Positions 4,999-11,469 of a stretch of 12,571 bases of DNA are shown piece by piece. A program made the translations under genes and the position numbers. Within the stretch, counting starts at the first letter, position 1. The number at the start of each line of letters is the position of its first letter. Below the pieces are notes generated by a model. It did no database searches. It saw nothing but the letters and a program-made list of their open reading frames with translations, and had not been told where the DNA came from. The stretch spans positions 1 to 12,571 of the forward strand of contig CALVRP010000049.1 in the NCBI GenBank assembly GCA_944358665.1. Reading direction: 5' to 3'. Origin of the DNA: an uncultured Bacilli bacterium. GTDB taxonomy: Bacteria; Bacillota_I; Bacilli_A; RF39; UBA660.

Positions 4999-7872
4999 TT
5001 ATTGCCCTATTTTTTTCACCATAATAGCTTCTATTTGCAAATCGGCAAATCGTTTCTTTACTCTTCCCTTAATATATAAAATATCATTCATTTTAATTGG
5101 TTTTACATTTTGATAAACCTTGGGGAATAAAACAACTTCGGCTTTAGCCAGTTCATCACTACTCGTTAAAAACATCATTTCTTCTTTATTTTTAGTCATA
5201 ATTTGTCTTGCTTTAGTAACCATACCAACAACTTCAACATTTTTATCAAAGTAATCAGCAATTTCTTCAAGACCTACTACCTGCGGTAATTTCTTTTTAT
5301 ACATCGTAACCGGGCTTTCACTTACATAAAAACCAAATAATTCAAGCTCATATTTCATTAATTCCTGTGAAGTAAATTCTGGTTCTAACTCTAATTCTGG
5401 TTTAAAAATATCATCTTCTAAATAAACTCCAACATCACCATAATTATTAATGACCTCTAAATTATTAACTAGGGTCTTTTTATTATAACCCATACCATTA
5501 AAAGCTCCAGCTAAAATTAACTTTTCTAAAGTTTTCTCCCCAACGTTACAGCGTCTTGTAAAATCAAAAACATCTTTAAACTTGCCATTTTTTCGTTCAT
5601 TAGTAATACTAAGTGAAACATTTTGGGCAAAACCTTTAATAACCGTAAATGGAAAAATAATTCGATCATTTTTAATAATATAATTATTTTCACTAAAATT
5701 AATATTAGGCGGAGCAACTTTTAAACCAAGTTTATGACATTCATATAAATACTCTTTTGTTTTAACTTCACTGCCTTTAACCGATGACAATAAATGTTTC
5801 ATAAATACTTTTGGATAGTGCGCCTTTAAATAAGCCATCCGGTAAGAAATCATCGCATAAGATACCGCGTGTGAACGGTTAAAACCATAAGAAGCAAAGC
5901 GGAAAATTAAATCATATATGTTACTAGCTAGTTCTTTATCATAGCCATGAGTAACCGCGCCATTTATAAAATGCGCTCTTTCCTTTAACAGAACCTCTTC
6001 TTTCTTTTTACTCATCGCCCTTCTTAGAATATCAGCCTCGCCATAACTAAAGCCCGCCATCACATTCGCAATTCGCATTATTTGTTCTTGATAAATAATA
6101 ATTCCATAAGTTGGTTTTAAAATTCCCTCTAAATCCGGATGCATATAATCTACTTTTTCTTCGCCATTTCTTCTTTTAATATATAAATCAATATTTTTCA
6201 TTGGTCCTGGTCTAAATAACGCTAAAGCGGCGACAATTTCCTCAAAATCTTTAGGTTTAAACTTCTTTAAAAAATTAATCATCCCACTAGACTCAAACTG
6301 AAAAATACCCGCTGTATTGACATCCGTAAAAATTTTTAAAGCTTTAGGATCATCTTCTGGAATATCATCAAATTTTAAATTAACTTCTTTTAAAATGTCC
6401 GCAATTAAACTTAAATTTTTAAGACCCAAAAAATCCATTTTTAAAAGGCCTAGTTCTTCTAAATATTCCATTGAAAATTCCGTCGAATAAAAATCTTTAT
6501 GACTTTTATCAAGTGGTATATAATCGTCTAAATCATATTTTGACATCACAATACCTGCTGCGTGCAATGACGTATGTCTTTTAAGGCCTTCAAATTTAAT
6601 CGCTATATCATATACTTCTTTAAGCTCACTATTAATATTTAAAAAGTTTTGAACTTTTTTGTTTTTTAAATTTTCTTCTAGTGATAGATTGGTATTTAAA
6701 AGTTTGGCTAGTTCATCTGTTTTCTTTAAAGAAATATCTAATACTCTAGCGACATCACGTATGGCTTGTTTAGGCCCTAACGTTCCAAATGTAATAATTG
6801 CCGCCACTTTTTTCATACCATATTTATTAATACAATAATTAATAACTTCGCCTCTTTTACTATCCTCAAAATCAACATCAATATCCGGCATAGTAACCCT
6901 CTCAGGATTTAAAAAACGTTCAAATAATAAATCATATTTTAAAGGATCAATAGTTGTTATTCCTAAAACATAAGAAACCAAAGAACCAGCCGCGCTTCCC
7001 CTACCAGGGCCAACTAATATATCATGTTCTTTCGCATATTTTATATAATCGGCAACAATTAAAAAGTAATCACAAAAACCCATTTTTTGAATAACACTAA
7101 GTTCATATTTTAACCTCGTCGCATATTTTTTAGGAGCCGATGAACCAAATATATTTTTCATACCCTTAATACATTCTTTTTTTAACATTTCATAAGCATC
7201 ATTATCAGTATATTTAGGTAAAAGATCCTGATGAAACTTTAATTCTAAATTACATAGTTCATTTATTAAATGATTATTTTTTTCTTCAGTATTTTTTAAT
7301 GGTAATAAACTAACATCACTAAAGTCATTTTCTATAGTACCCGTTTTAATTGCTGATAAATATTTTAAATACTTTTCATCTTCTTTACGTAAACAAAGTA
7401 TTTCGTGCATATAAACTTTATTACTAGCTTTAATTTTATTATACTCTTCATCACTTGCATAACCAATAAATATATATTCATATATTTTTTTTATTTCATT
7501 ATATTTTTCTCTACTAGTATAAGGGATAATACAAACTAAATCACTACTATATTTATATAAATCATCGACACTAATGTCTCTTTCAGTCATTATAGTGGAT
7601 AAATGCATTAAATTTTGATATCCTTGATAATTTCTTGCGTATAAAATAACTACTTCTGGCAAATTAATTTGCAGACCAATTATAGGTTTTATATCAGCTT
7701 TCTTACAAGCCTTATAAAAATCAACCACGCCATACATATTATTATCGGTAATGGTTAAAGTTTTTAAGCCATTTTTCTTCGCAACCTGAATTAAATCAGT
7801 AATTTTTATCATACTAGAAAGTAAACAGTTGTGAGTTTTTATATTTAACGGTACGTAATTCATCAGCGTCAT
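4999..7872 (-). CDS. dnaE: DNA polymerase III alpha subunit DnaE (short form)
   Basis: This is a C-family DNA polymerase of 957 residues. In order: a reduced PHP domain (about 5-230), then the palm with GPGRGSAAGS (288-297) and PDIDVDFED (329-337, metal ligands Asp332 and Asp334). The third Asp is in LLKMDFLGLKNL (Asp480). The fingers contain FASYGFNRSHAVSYA (about 659-673), a helix-hairpin-helix with EKTLEKLILAGAF lies near 779, and an OB-fold is at about 877-954. The PHP metal site is degraded: the usual HxH is NIK, and TDH is TDN. It is some 150 residues shorter than Bacillus DnaE (about 1115), mostly in the PHP region. AGGTG lies 5 bases before ATG 7872; an upstream in-frame start at 7908 lacks a ribosome site. 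In low-GC Gram-positives, DnaE usually extends primers alongside PolC; which role it plays here cannot be told from the window. Confidence 0.95.
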   Translation of the reverse strand: MTLMNYVPLNIKTHNCLLSSMIKITDLIQVAKKNGLKTLTITDNNMYGVVDFYKACKKADIKPIIGLQINLPEVVILYARNYQGYQNLMHLSTIMTERDISVDDLYKYSSDLVCIIPYTSREKYNEIKKIYEYIFIGYASDEEYNKIKASNKVYMHEILCLRKEDEKYLKYLSAIKTGTIENDFSDVSLLPLKNTEEKNNHLINELCNLELKFHQDLLPKYTDNDAYEMLKKECIKGMKNIFGSSAPKKYATRLKYELSVIQKMGFCDYFLIVADYIKYAKEHDILVGPGRGSAAGSLVSYVLGITTIDPLKYDLLFERFLNPERVTMPDIDVDFEDSKRGEVINYCINKYGMKKVAAIITFGTLGPKQAIRDVARVLDISLKKTDELAKLLNTNLSLEENLKNKKVQNFLNINSELKEVYDIAIKFEGLKRHTSLHAAGIVMSKYDLDDYIPLDKSHKDFYSTEFSMEYLEELGLLKMDFLGLKNLSLIADILKEVNLKFDDIPEDDPKALKIFTDVNTAGIFQFESSGMINFLKKFKPKDFEEIVAALALFRPGPMKNIDLYIKRRNGEEKVDYMHPDLEGILKPTYGIIIYQEQIMRIANVMAGFSYGEADILRRAMSKKKEEVLLKERAHFINGAVTHGYDKELASNIYDLIFRFASYGFNRSHAVSYAMISYRMAYLKAHYPKVFMKHLLSSVKGSEVKTKEYLYECHKLGLKVAPPNINFSENNYIIKNDRIIFPFTVIKGFAQNVSLSITNERKNGKFKDVFDFTRRCNVGEKTLEKLILAGAFNGMGYNKKTLVNNLEVINNYGDVGVYLEDDIFKPELELEPEFTSQELMKYELELFGFYVSESPVTMYKKKLPQVVGLEEIADYFDKNVEVVGMVTKARQIMTKNKEEMMFLTSSDELAKAEVVLFPKVYQNVKPIKMNDILYIKGRVKKRFADLQIEAIMVKKIGQ

Positions 7873-7927
7873 AATATCACCTAATAATATTCTACTATAT
7901 TTTCGCAAAATTTAAAATACTGGAATA

Positions 7928-7956
7928 TTGATTTTTAACGTTATAAATGTTAAAAT
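7928..7956 (+). promoter_or_regulatory. Promoter of the sortase operon with internal inverted repeat
   Basis: TTGATT (7928-7933), 17 bases, TAAAAT (7951-7956) forms a good SigA-type promoter 28 bases before the sortase ATG. TTTTAAC (7933-7939) and GTTAAAA (7949-7955) form a 7-base inverted repeat with a 9-base spacer. It spans the region between the two boxes and covers most of the -10, so a repressor site is possible. Confidence 0.6.
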
Positions 7957-7983
7957 TACAGTAAGAATAAAGAAGGTTATTTT

Positions 7984-8628
7984 ATGAAGAAAGAGATGAA
8001 TATAAAACGAGCTATTATTATAGTTATGTTTATTTTAGGAATTATTGGGATAATTTTCTTATCTTATAATTATGTCATTTCTAAAATAAATCTAACATTT
8101 GAAACTATTAATTTAGAATTATATGGCAATAAACCCCCTGAAGAAGTTAACGATAATAATGAAGTTGTAACTAATGATACTCCAGTTATAACAGAAACTC
8201 CTACTAAAACTTATTACAATTATATTGCCTATCTTGAAATACCTAAAATAAATCTTAAACAAGGTCTCGTTTCTATCGATTCTAAAAATAACAACGTTGA
8301 TAAAAACATTCAAATTATTAAACCTTCTGATTTTCCCGATGTAACAAATGGTAATCTTATCTTGGCTTCCCATTCAGGAAGTAGCTCAATTAGCTATTTT
8401 AAACATTTATATAAATTATCTACCGGTGATATCGTTAGTGTTGATTATGAAGATTATAAATATAATTATCAAATAGTTAATATTTATAATACGCCAAAAA
8501 ATGGGACTGTTCCGATTTATCGCAATACCAATATAACTACTATAACCTTAATCACTTGTACCAAAGATAGTGACACCTTACAAACCGTTTACATTGGAGA
8601 ACTTACGAATAAAGAGGTGCTTACATGA
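7984..8628 (+). CDS. Sortase family transpeptidase with Gln at the usual Arg position
   Basis: This 214-residue membrane-anchored sortase has an N-terminal membrane helix (about 9-31), a Pro/Thr/Asn-rich linker (about 49-76), and the sortase barrel from about 78. The barrel opens with YLEIPKINLKQGL; the catalytic His is in LILASHSG (His130) and the catalytic Cys in TLITC (Cys192). Sortases cut a surface-protein sorting signal and join it to peptidoglycan or another pilin. The third active-site residue, normally Arg just before the last beta strand, is read here as Gln200 (DTLQTVYIGEL). GAAGG lies 7 bases before ATG 7984. The stop overlaps the next gene in ATGA, so the two are translationally coupled. 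No LPxTG-type substrate is in the window. The class (D/E-like or B-like) cannot be fixed from sequence alone. Confidence 0.9.
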   Translation: MKKEMNIKRAIIIVMFILGIIGIIFLSYNYVISKINLTFETINLELYGNKPPEEVNDNNEVVTNDTPVITETPTKTYYNYIAYLEIPKINLKQGLVSIDSKNNNVDKNIQIIKPSDFPDVTNGNLILASHSGSSSISYFKHLYKLSTGDIVSVDYEDYKYNYQIVNIYNTPKNGTVPIYRNTNITTITLITCTKDSDTLQTVYIGELTNKEVLT

Positions 8629-9446
8629 TTGAAGTTACAATAAATAGTTTTATCAATACTTTAATAGAAGCCATCAGCTCTTCGCCAACATCATTTGTTA
8701 CATTAATTGCCGGAATAATTTTCTTGATTGCGATGATTATCAGCTTAAGAAAACATAAAAACATGGGAAAAACTTTATTTATAATTGGTTGGTTATTTAT
8801 TATTTTATTTATTATCTTTCGTTACAGTGATCATCTAACAACATTGTTTGATAATCTTATCAATAATGTATTTATGCAGATATTCTTTCCTAATCTCGCA
8901 ACATACGTTATAATTATTGCAATTACTAATTTTATTTTCTTATTTACAATTTTAAAAGGTAACAGTAAAACTAGTAATAAACTAATAAATTCTTTATTCT
9001 TTACAGTAATTATGCTTTTATTAATACTTGTTTTAGATGTTATTATTAAAAATGAAATCAATATTTATGAAAAATTAACCGTTTATTCAAACCAAACTTT
9101 ACTAATTTTAATCGAAGCTACAACTATATTCTTTATTCTATGGTTAATTATTTTAGGCAGTAAAGCGATTGTCAGTAAACTAATTAGTAAAAGTGACAAA
9201 AAAGTCAAAGCAAAATACATAAAAAATCAAGAAAGCCTTAATCCTTTAGATTTAGAACAAACTAAAACTAGGATTAACAATATACCTACCTCATCATCTT
9301 TAAATAATACTGAAATTTTAGAGCCAATCAACAATTCAGAGTTAACTTCGACGCCTAAAACTTCAAATGTAAATAAAACTGAAATTTTAAATTTTGATAA
9401 CAGAAATAATTCAGATGAAGATAAAATTGAAGTTTTAAAATTATAA
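8625..9446 (+). CDS. Five-helix membrane protein with TEIL-repeat tail, coupled to the sortase
   Basis: I do not recognise this 273-residue protein. Five hydrophobic helices lie at about 22-41, 49-66, 92-110, 122-141 and 157-178. Positive charge in loops 42-48 and 111-120 and after helix five puts the long C-terminal tail (about 180-273) in the cytosol by the positive-inside rule. The tail is Asn/Ser/Thr-rich and low-complexity but repeats a short motif: TEIL (229-232), TEIL (252-255) and IEVL (268-271), each preceded by Asn/Lys or Asp/Lys. AGAGGTG lies 5 bases before ATG 8625, and the start overlaps the sortase stop, so both proteins are probably made together. A role as a sortase partner, in sensing or placement, is an inference from this coupling. 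No strong terminator follows the gene. Confidence 0.82.
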   Translation: MIEVTINSFINTLIEAISSSPTSFVTLIAGIIFLIAMIISLRKHKNMGKTLFIIGWLFIILFIIFRYSDHLTTLFDNLINNVFMQIFFPNLATYVIIIAITNFIFLFTILKGNSKTSNKLINSLFFTVIMLLLILVLDVIIKNEINIYEKLTVYSNQTLLILIEATTIFFILWLIILGSKAIVSKLISKSDKKVKAKYIKNQESLNPLDLEQTKTRINNIPTSSSLNNTEILEPINNSELTSTPKTSNVNKTEILNFDNRNNSDEDKIEVLKL

Positions 9447-9586
9447 TTAAAAAAATATTAATGCAATATCTATTATTTATATACTAACATATAACTTATT
9501 ACTAATAATAATTAGTTCTATTTTAATTATTATACTTCTAACATACTTAAATATAAAAAACATAATATAATATTAGATATAAAGAT
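9447..9586. other. AT-rich intergenic stretch without a gene
   Basis: No ORF with a ribosome site was found. ACTAAT (9501-9506) and ATTAGT (9511-9516) can form a 6-bp all-A/T-rich stem around AATA, followed by a T-rich stretch. This is the only candidate for a terminator of the sortase operon, and it is weak. Confidence 0.4.
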
Positions 9587-9615
9587 TTGACATTTTACCA
9601 GTTATATGGTAAAGT
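9587..9615 (+). promoter_or_regulatory. rpmB promoter overlapped by an inverted repeat
   Basis: A perfect TTGACA (9587-9592), 17 bases, then TAAAGT (9610-9615) lies 35 bases before the rpmB ATG. TTTACCA (9594-9600) and TGGTAAA (9607-9613) are perfect 7-base inverted arms around GTTATA. They fill the spacer and reach into the -10 box, which is the position of a classical operator. Confidence 0.65.
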
Positions 9616-9649
9616 TATAAAGCAAAGGAAATTTTAAAGGAGGGATACT

Positions 9650-9817
9650 ATGGCAAAAAAAGCAACAACAAAAAAACCTTTATCTGGTAATCGTCGTTCA
9701 CACGCTCTTAATGCGACAAAACACCAATATAAATTAAATTTACAAAAAGTAACAATTAACGGAAAAAAAGTTAGAATGACTGCTAGAGAAATAAGAAGTT
9801 TAAATAAAACGGCATAA
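9650..9817 (+). CDS. rpmB: Ribosomal protein bL28
   Basis: This 55-residue large-subunit ribosomal protein keeps the family core SGNRRSHALNATKHQYKLNLQKVTING (about 12-38), matching the GNNRSHA-N-T/SK-x-x-NLQKV pattern, followed by KVRMTAREIRSLNK. It is Cys-free, so it is a zinc-independent (C-minus) form. It is slightly shorter than the usual 61-63 residues because the N-terminal region and the C-terminus are trimmed. AAAGGAGGG sits 6-7 bases before the ATG, a strong ribosome site fitting a highly expressed gene. The gene is monocistronic, with its own promoter carrying an inverted repeat and a strong terminator directly after the stop. Confidence 0.95.
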   Translation: MAKKATTKKPLSGNRRSHALNATKHQYKLNLQKVTINGKKVRMTAREIRSLNKTA

Positions 9818-9848
9818 AAATACAGTTCAAATGAACTGTATTTTATAT
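9817..9848. terminator. Shared convergent terminator of rpmB and the Fic gene
   Basis: AAAATACAGTTC (9817-9828) and GAACTGTATTTT (9833-9844) form a perfect 12-bp stem around AAAT. It is flanked by A and T runs that give U-tracts in both directions. The hairpin begins in the rpmB stop and overlaps the stop of the minus-strand Fic gene (9843-9845). Confidence 0.88.
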
Positions 9849-10979
9849 TTTTAATCTTTTTATTTTCACTGGGTCATTATCCACAAAATTAGGATTTATT
9901 TCAAATACATAATTAGGTGTTCCATCATTTAAACTTGAATTAGTATCTCTTTTAACCTTTAAAATATCTCTGTCAATTAAAGGTAATAACATTTCATCTC
10001 TAATATCCATAACACTTTTCTTGTCGTTTCCTTTATTATAAAATGTCGCATAATCCAAAAAAGTTTTTAGCCCATTCATTGAAAGAATATACAAAAGAGT
10101 TTGATATTCACTTTCTGAAAGTTCACCATGAATACTATCTTTTATTCCCGAAATAATATATTCTTTCTCTAACTCTAGCTTAACGTTTTCCATCATATAA
10201 TCTAAGAAAAGCGTAACATTTTGCAATTTTTTAACATTTCTAATGACTTTATAATATTTTTTTAATGTCAAAGGTATTGCTCTATTAAAAATAATATAAG
10301 GATAAGCTTCATTATTTAATAAATACCACATTCCTAAAGTTCGACTAGTTCTACCATTAACATCAAAATATGGGTGAAGATGCACAAAATAGTAATGAGC
10401 AACTTGCGACTTTATAAAATAATCTGTCTGATTATTTATACCACGATTATCGTTTAAATACGCAAATAAAGAATCCATTCCTTCTTCCACTTCTTCAAAG
10501 GGAACACCCTCATCAGGATCTTGCCAAACAATAGGTGAATAATAAATATATACTGGTGCTTTACGATAAAACTCTCCCATATTATTAATATCTTCTTCCA
10601 AAAGTAAACCCTCAGATAATATTTGATATAATTCTTTAAGATTTTCTTTATTAATATCTGGATTTTCTAATATCTTTTTATAACCTTTATATAAATTGCC
10701 GATTATTTTTTTTCTTTTCCCTGGTAATTCAATAAATTCGTGATGATTTCCAATAACATTAATAATGGTATTTACATCATAATTGTAACCTTCAACACTG
10801 TTATTAGACTGTATTTCCTGACATCCCATAAATTTTTCCGCAAAAGATAATTTATTCATATAACTATTAGAAGGACTATTTATAAAATCTTCTAGTTCTT
10901 CCATTAAATCATATAACTTATCTTCATAATAAAATAATGATTGCCGGTTTTTTAGTGGTAATACTATTTTTTTATGCAT
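9843..10979 (-). CDS. Fic domain protein with C-terminal winged-helix-like region
   Basis: This 378-residue Fic-family protein is predicted to transfer AMP (or another phosphate-linked group) from a nucleotide to a target hydroxyl. The active-site motif is HPYFDVNGRTSR (202-213), with catalytic His202, Asn208 and Arg210 kept but Val in place of the first Gly of the HPFxxGNGR consensus. The flap segment YRKAPVYIYYSP (138-149) precedes it. An inhibitory-helix-like NNSVEG lies at 59-64 with Glu63, so this is a class II layout with the inhibitor ahead of the Fic core. The Ser/Thr normally four residues before that Glu is Asn here. The region 285-378 resembles a winged-helix/MarR-like DNA-binding domain (SESEYQTLLYIL then RDEMLLPLIDRDILKV). 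AGAGGCG lies 6-7 bases before ATG 10979. No antitoxin-like partner is adjacent, so self-regulation is more likely than a toxin-antitoxin pair. Confidence 0.9.
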   Translation of the reverse strand: MHKKIVLPLKNRQSLFYYEDKLYDLMEELEDFINSPSNSYMNKLSFAEKFMGCQEIQSNNSVEGYNYDVNTIINVIGNHHEFIELPGKRKKIIGNLYKGYKKILENPDINKENLKELYQILSEGLLLEEDINNMGEFYRKAPVYIYYSPIVWQDPDEGVPFEEVEEGMDSLFAYLNDNRGINNQTDYFIKSQVAHYYFVHLHPYFDVNGRTSRTLGMWYLLNNEAYPYIIFNRAIPLTLKKYYKVIRNVKKLQNVTLFLDYMMENVKLELEKEYIISGIKDSIHGELSESEYQTLLYILSMNGLKTFLDYATFYNKGNDKKSVMDIRDEMLLPLIDRDILKVKRDTNSSLNDGTPNYVFEINPNFVDNDPVKIKRLKI

Positions 10980-10998
10980 ATTAATCGCCTCTTTTTGT

Positions 10999-11011
10999 AT
11001 TATATATTATA
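10999..11011 (-). promoter_or_regulatory. Tandem -10 boxes of the Fic gene
   Basis: Two TATAAT hexamers on the minus strand (10999-11004 and 11006-11011) lie 20-30 bases before the Fic start. No good -35 is present; the best, TTGCTA in the hairpin of the upstream pilin terminator, is only 15 bases from the first box. The promoter and that terminator therefore overlap. Confidence 0.5.
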
Positions 11012-11013
11012 CT

Positions 11014-11042
11014 AAAAAAAAGAAATTAGCAAGTCGCTAATT
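11014..11042 (-). terminator. Terminator of the prepilin gene
   Basis: AATTAGC (11024-11030) and GCTAATT (11036-11042) pair around AAGTC. On the minus strand this is followed by TCTTTTTTTT. The stem overlaps the gene's own TAG stop (11037-11039). Confidence 0.82.
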
Positions 11043-11396
11043 ACAACCAGGACATTTACTTAATTCTAAATCACTACTTCCATGCGCTTTAACTGTTACA
11101 TTAACACCATTATAATTAGTTTCTCCGGTAATTTCGTTAGTTAAATTTTCAGATAAAGTTCCCGAATTCTGCAATGTACTTAAACAAATGCAACCAGTAT
11201 ATCCTTCTTTATATTGATTAGGATGATTAGCTATATAAAGTTCAGCTGCCGCTTCAATAGTCTCTTCTTGGGCCGCACTAACCTCTCCCTTTTTTTTGTT
11301 AATTTGTTCCAATACATTAGGTACTAATATTATCATAAGTAAAGATAAAATTACTAATACTCCTAATAATTCCATTAATGTAAAACCTTTGTTCAT
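11037..11396 (-). CDS. Type IV prepilin-like protein with four cysteines
   Basis: This 119-residue protein has a class III (prepilin) signal: a short basic leader MNKG, then FTLMELL with the conserved Glu at mature position 5, and a hydrophobic helix to about residue 25. Cleavage would fall after Gly4. The head domain (about 35-119) contains Cys69 and Cys71 (a CIC pair) and Cys115 and Cys118 (a CPGC end), which may form disulfides. The size resembles ComGC-type pseudopilins of competence systems and other single prepilins of Gram-positives. GGAGG lies 7 bases before ATG 11396; an upstream in-frame start at 11426 has no ribosome site. No prepilin peptidase, ATPase or membrane platform gene is in the window, so its assembly system must be elsewhere, if it exists. 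It lies between the histidine kinase and Fic genes and has terminators on both sides. Confidence 0.85.
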   Translation of the reverse strand: MNKGFTLMELLGVLVILSLLMIILVPNVLEQINKKKGEVSAAQEETIEAAAELYIANHPNQYKEGYTGCICLSTLQNSGTLSENLTNEITGETNYNGVNVTVKAHGSSDLELSKCPGCN

Positions 11397-11414
11397 ATCG
11401 TATCCTCCATAATT

Positions 11415-11420
11415 ATTATA
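11415..11420 (-). promoter_or_regulatory. Possible extended -10 of the prepilin gene
   Basis: TG-T-TATAAT on the minus strand is a perfect extended -10. The start point would fall close to the GGAGG ribosome site (11404-11408), leaving a leader of only about 12 bases, and no -35 is seen. It is therefore tentative. Confidence 0.35.
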
Positions 11421-11433
11421 ACACATTTTCAGA

Positions 11434-11469
11434 TAATAAAAAATAAGAGATGGGGAAATCTCTTATTTT
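11434..11469 (-). terminator. Terminator of the histidine kinase gene
   Basis: AAATAAGAGAT (11441-11451) and ATCTCTTATTT (11458-11468) form a perfect 11-bp stem around GGGGAA. On the minus strand it runs into TTTTTTATTAT. The stem overlaps the kinase stop codon (11463-11465) and separates the kinase from the prepilin gene. Confidence 0.82.

Noticed and set aside
5526..5717. Second minus-strand frame inside dnaE
   Set aside because: It overlaps conserved dnaE sequence in another frame and has no ribosome site or recognisable domain.
8119..9061. Minus-strand open frames opposite the sortase and membrane-protein genes
   Set aside because: They lie inside well-supported genes on the other strand and look like antisense of hydrophobic codons.
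9843..10979. Fic gene as the toxin of a toxin-antitoxin pair
   Set aside because: No small antitoxin gene is adjacent, and the protein carries its own inhibitory-helix-like segment and a C-terminal DNA-binding-like region.
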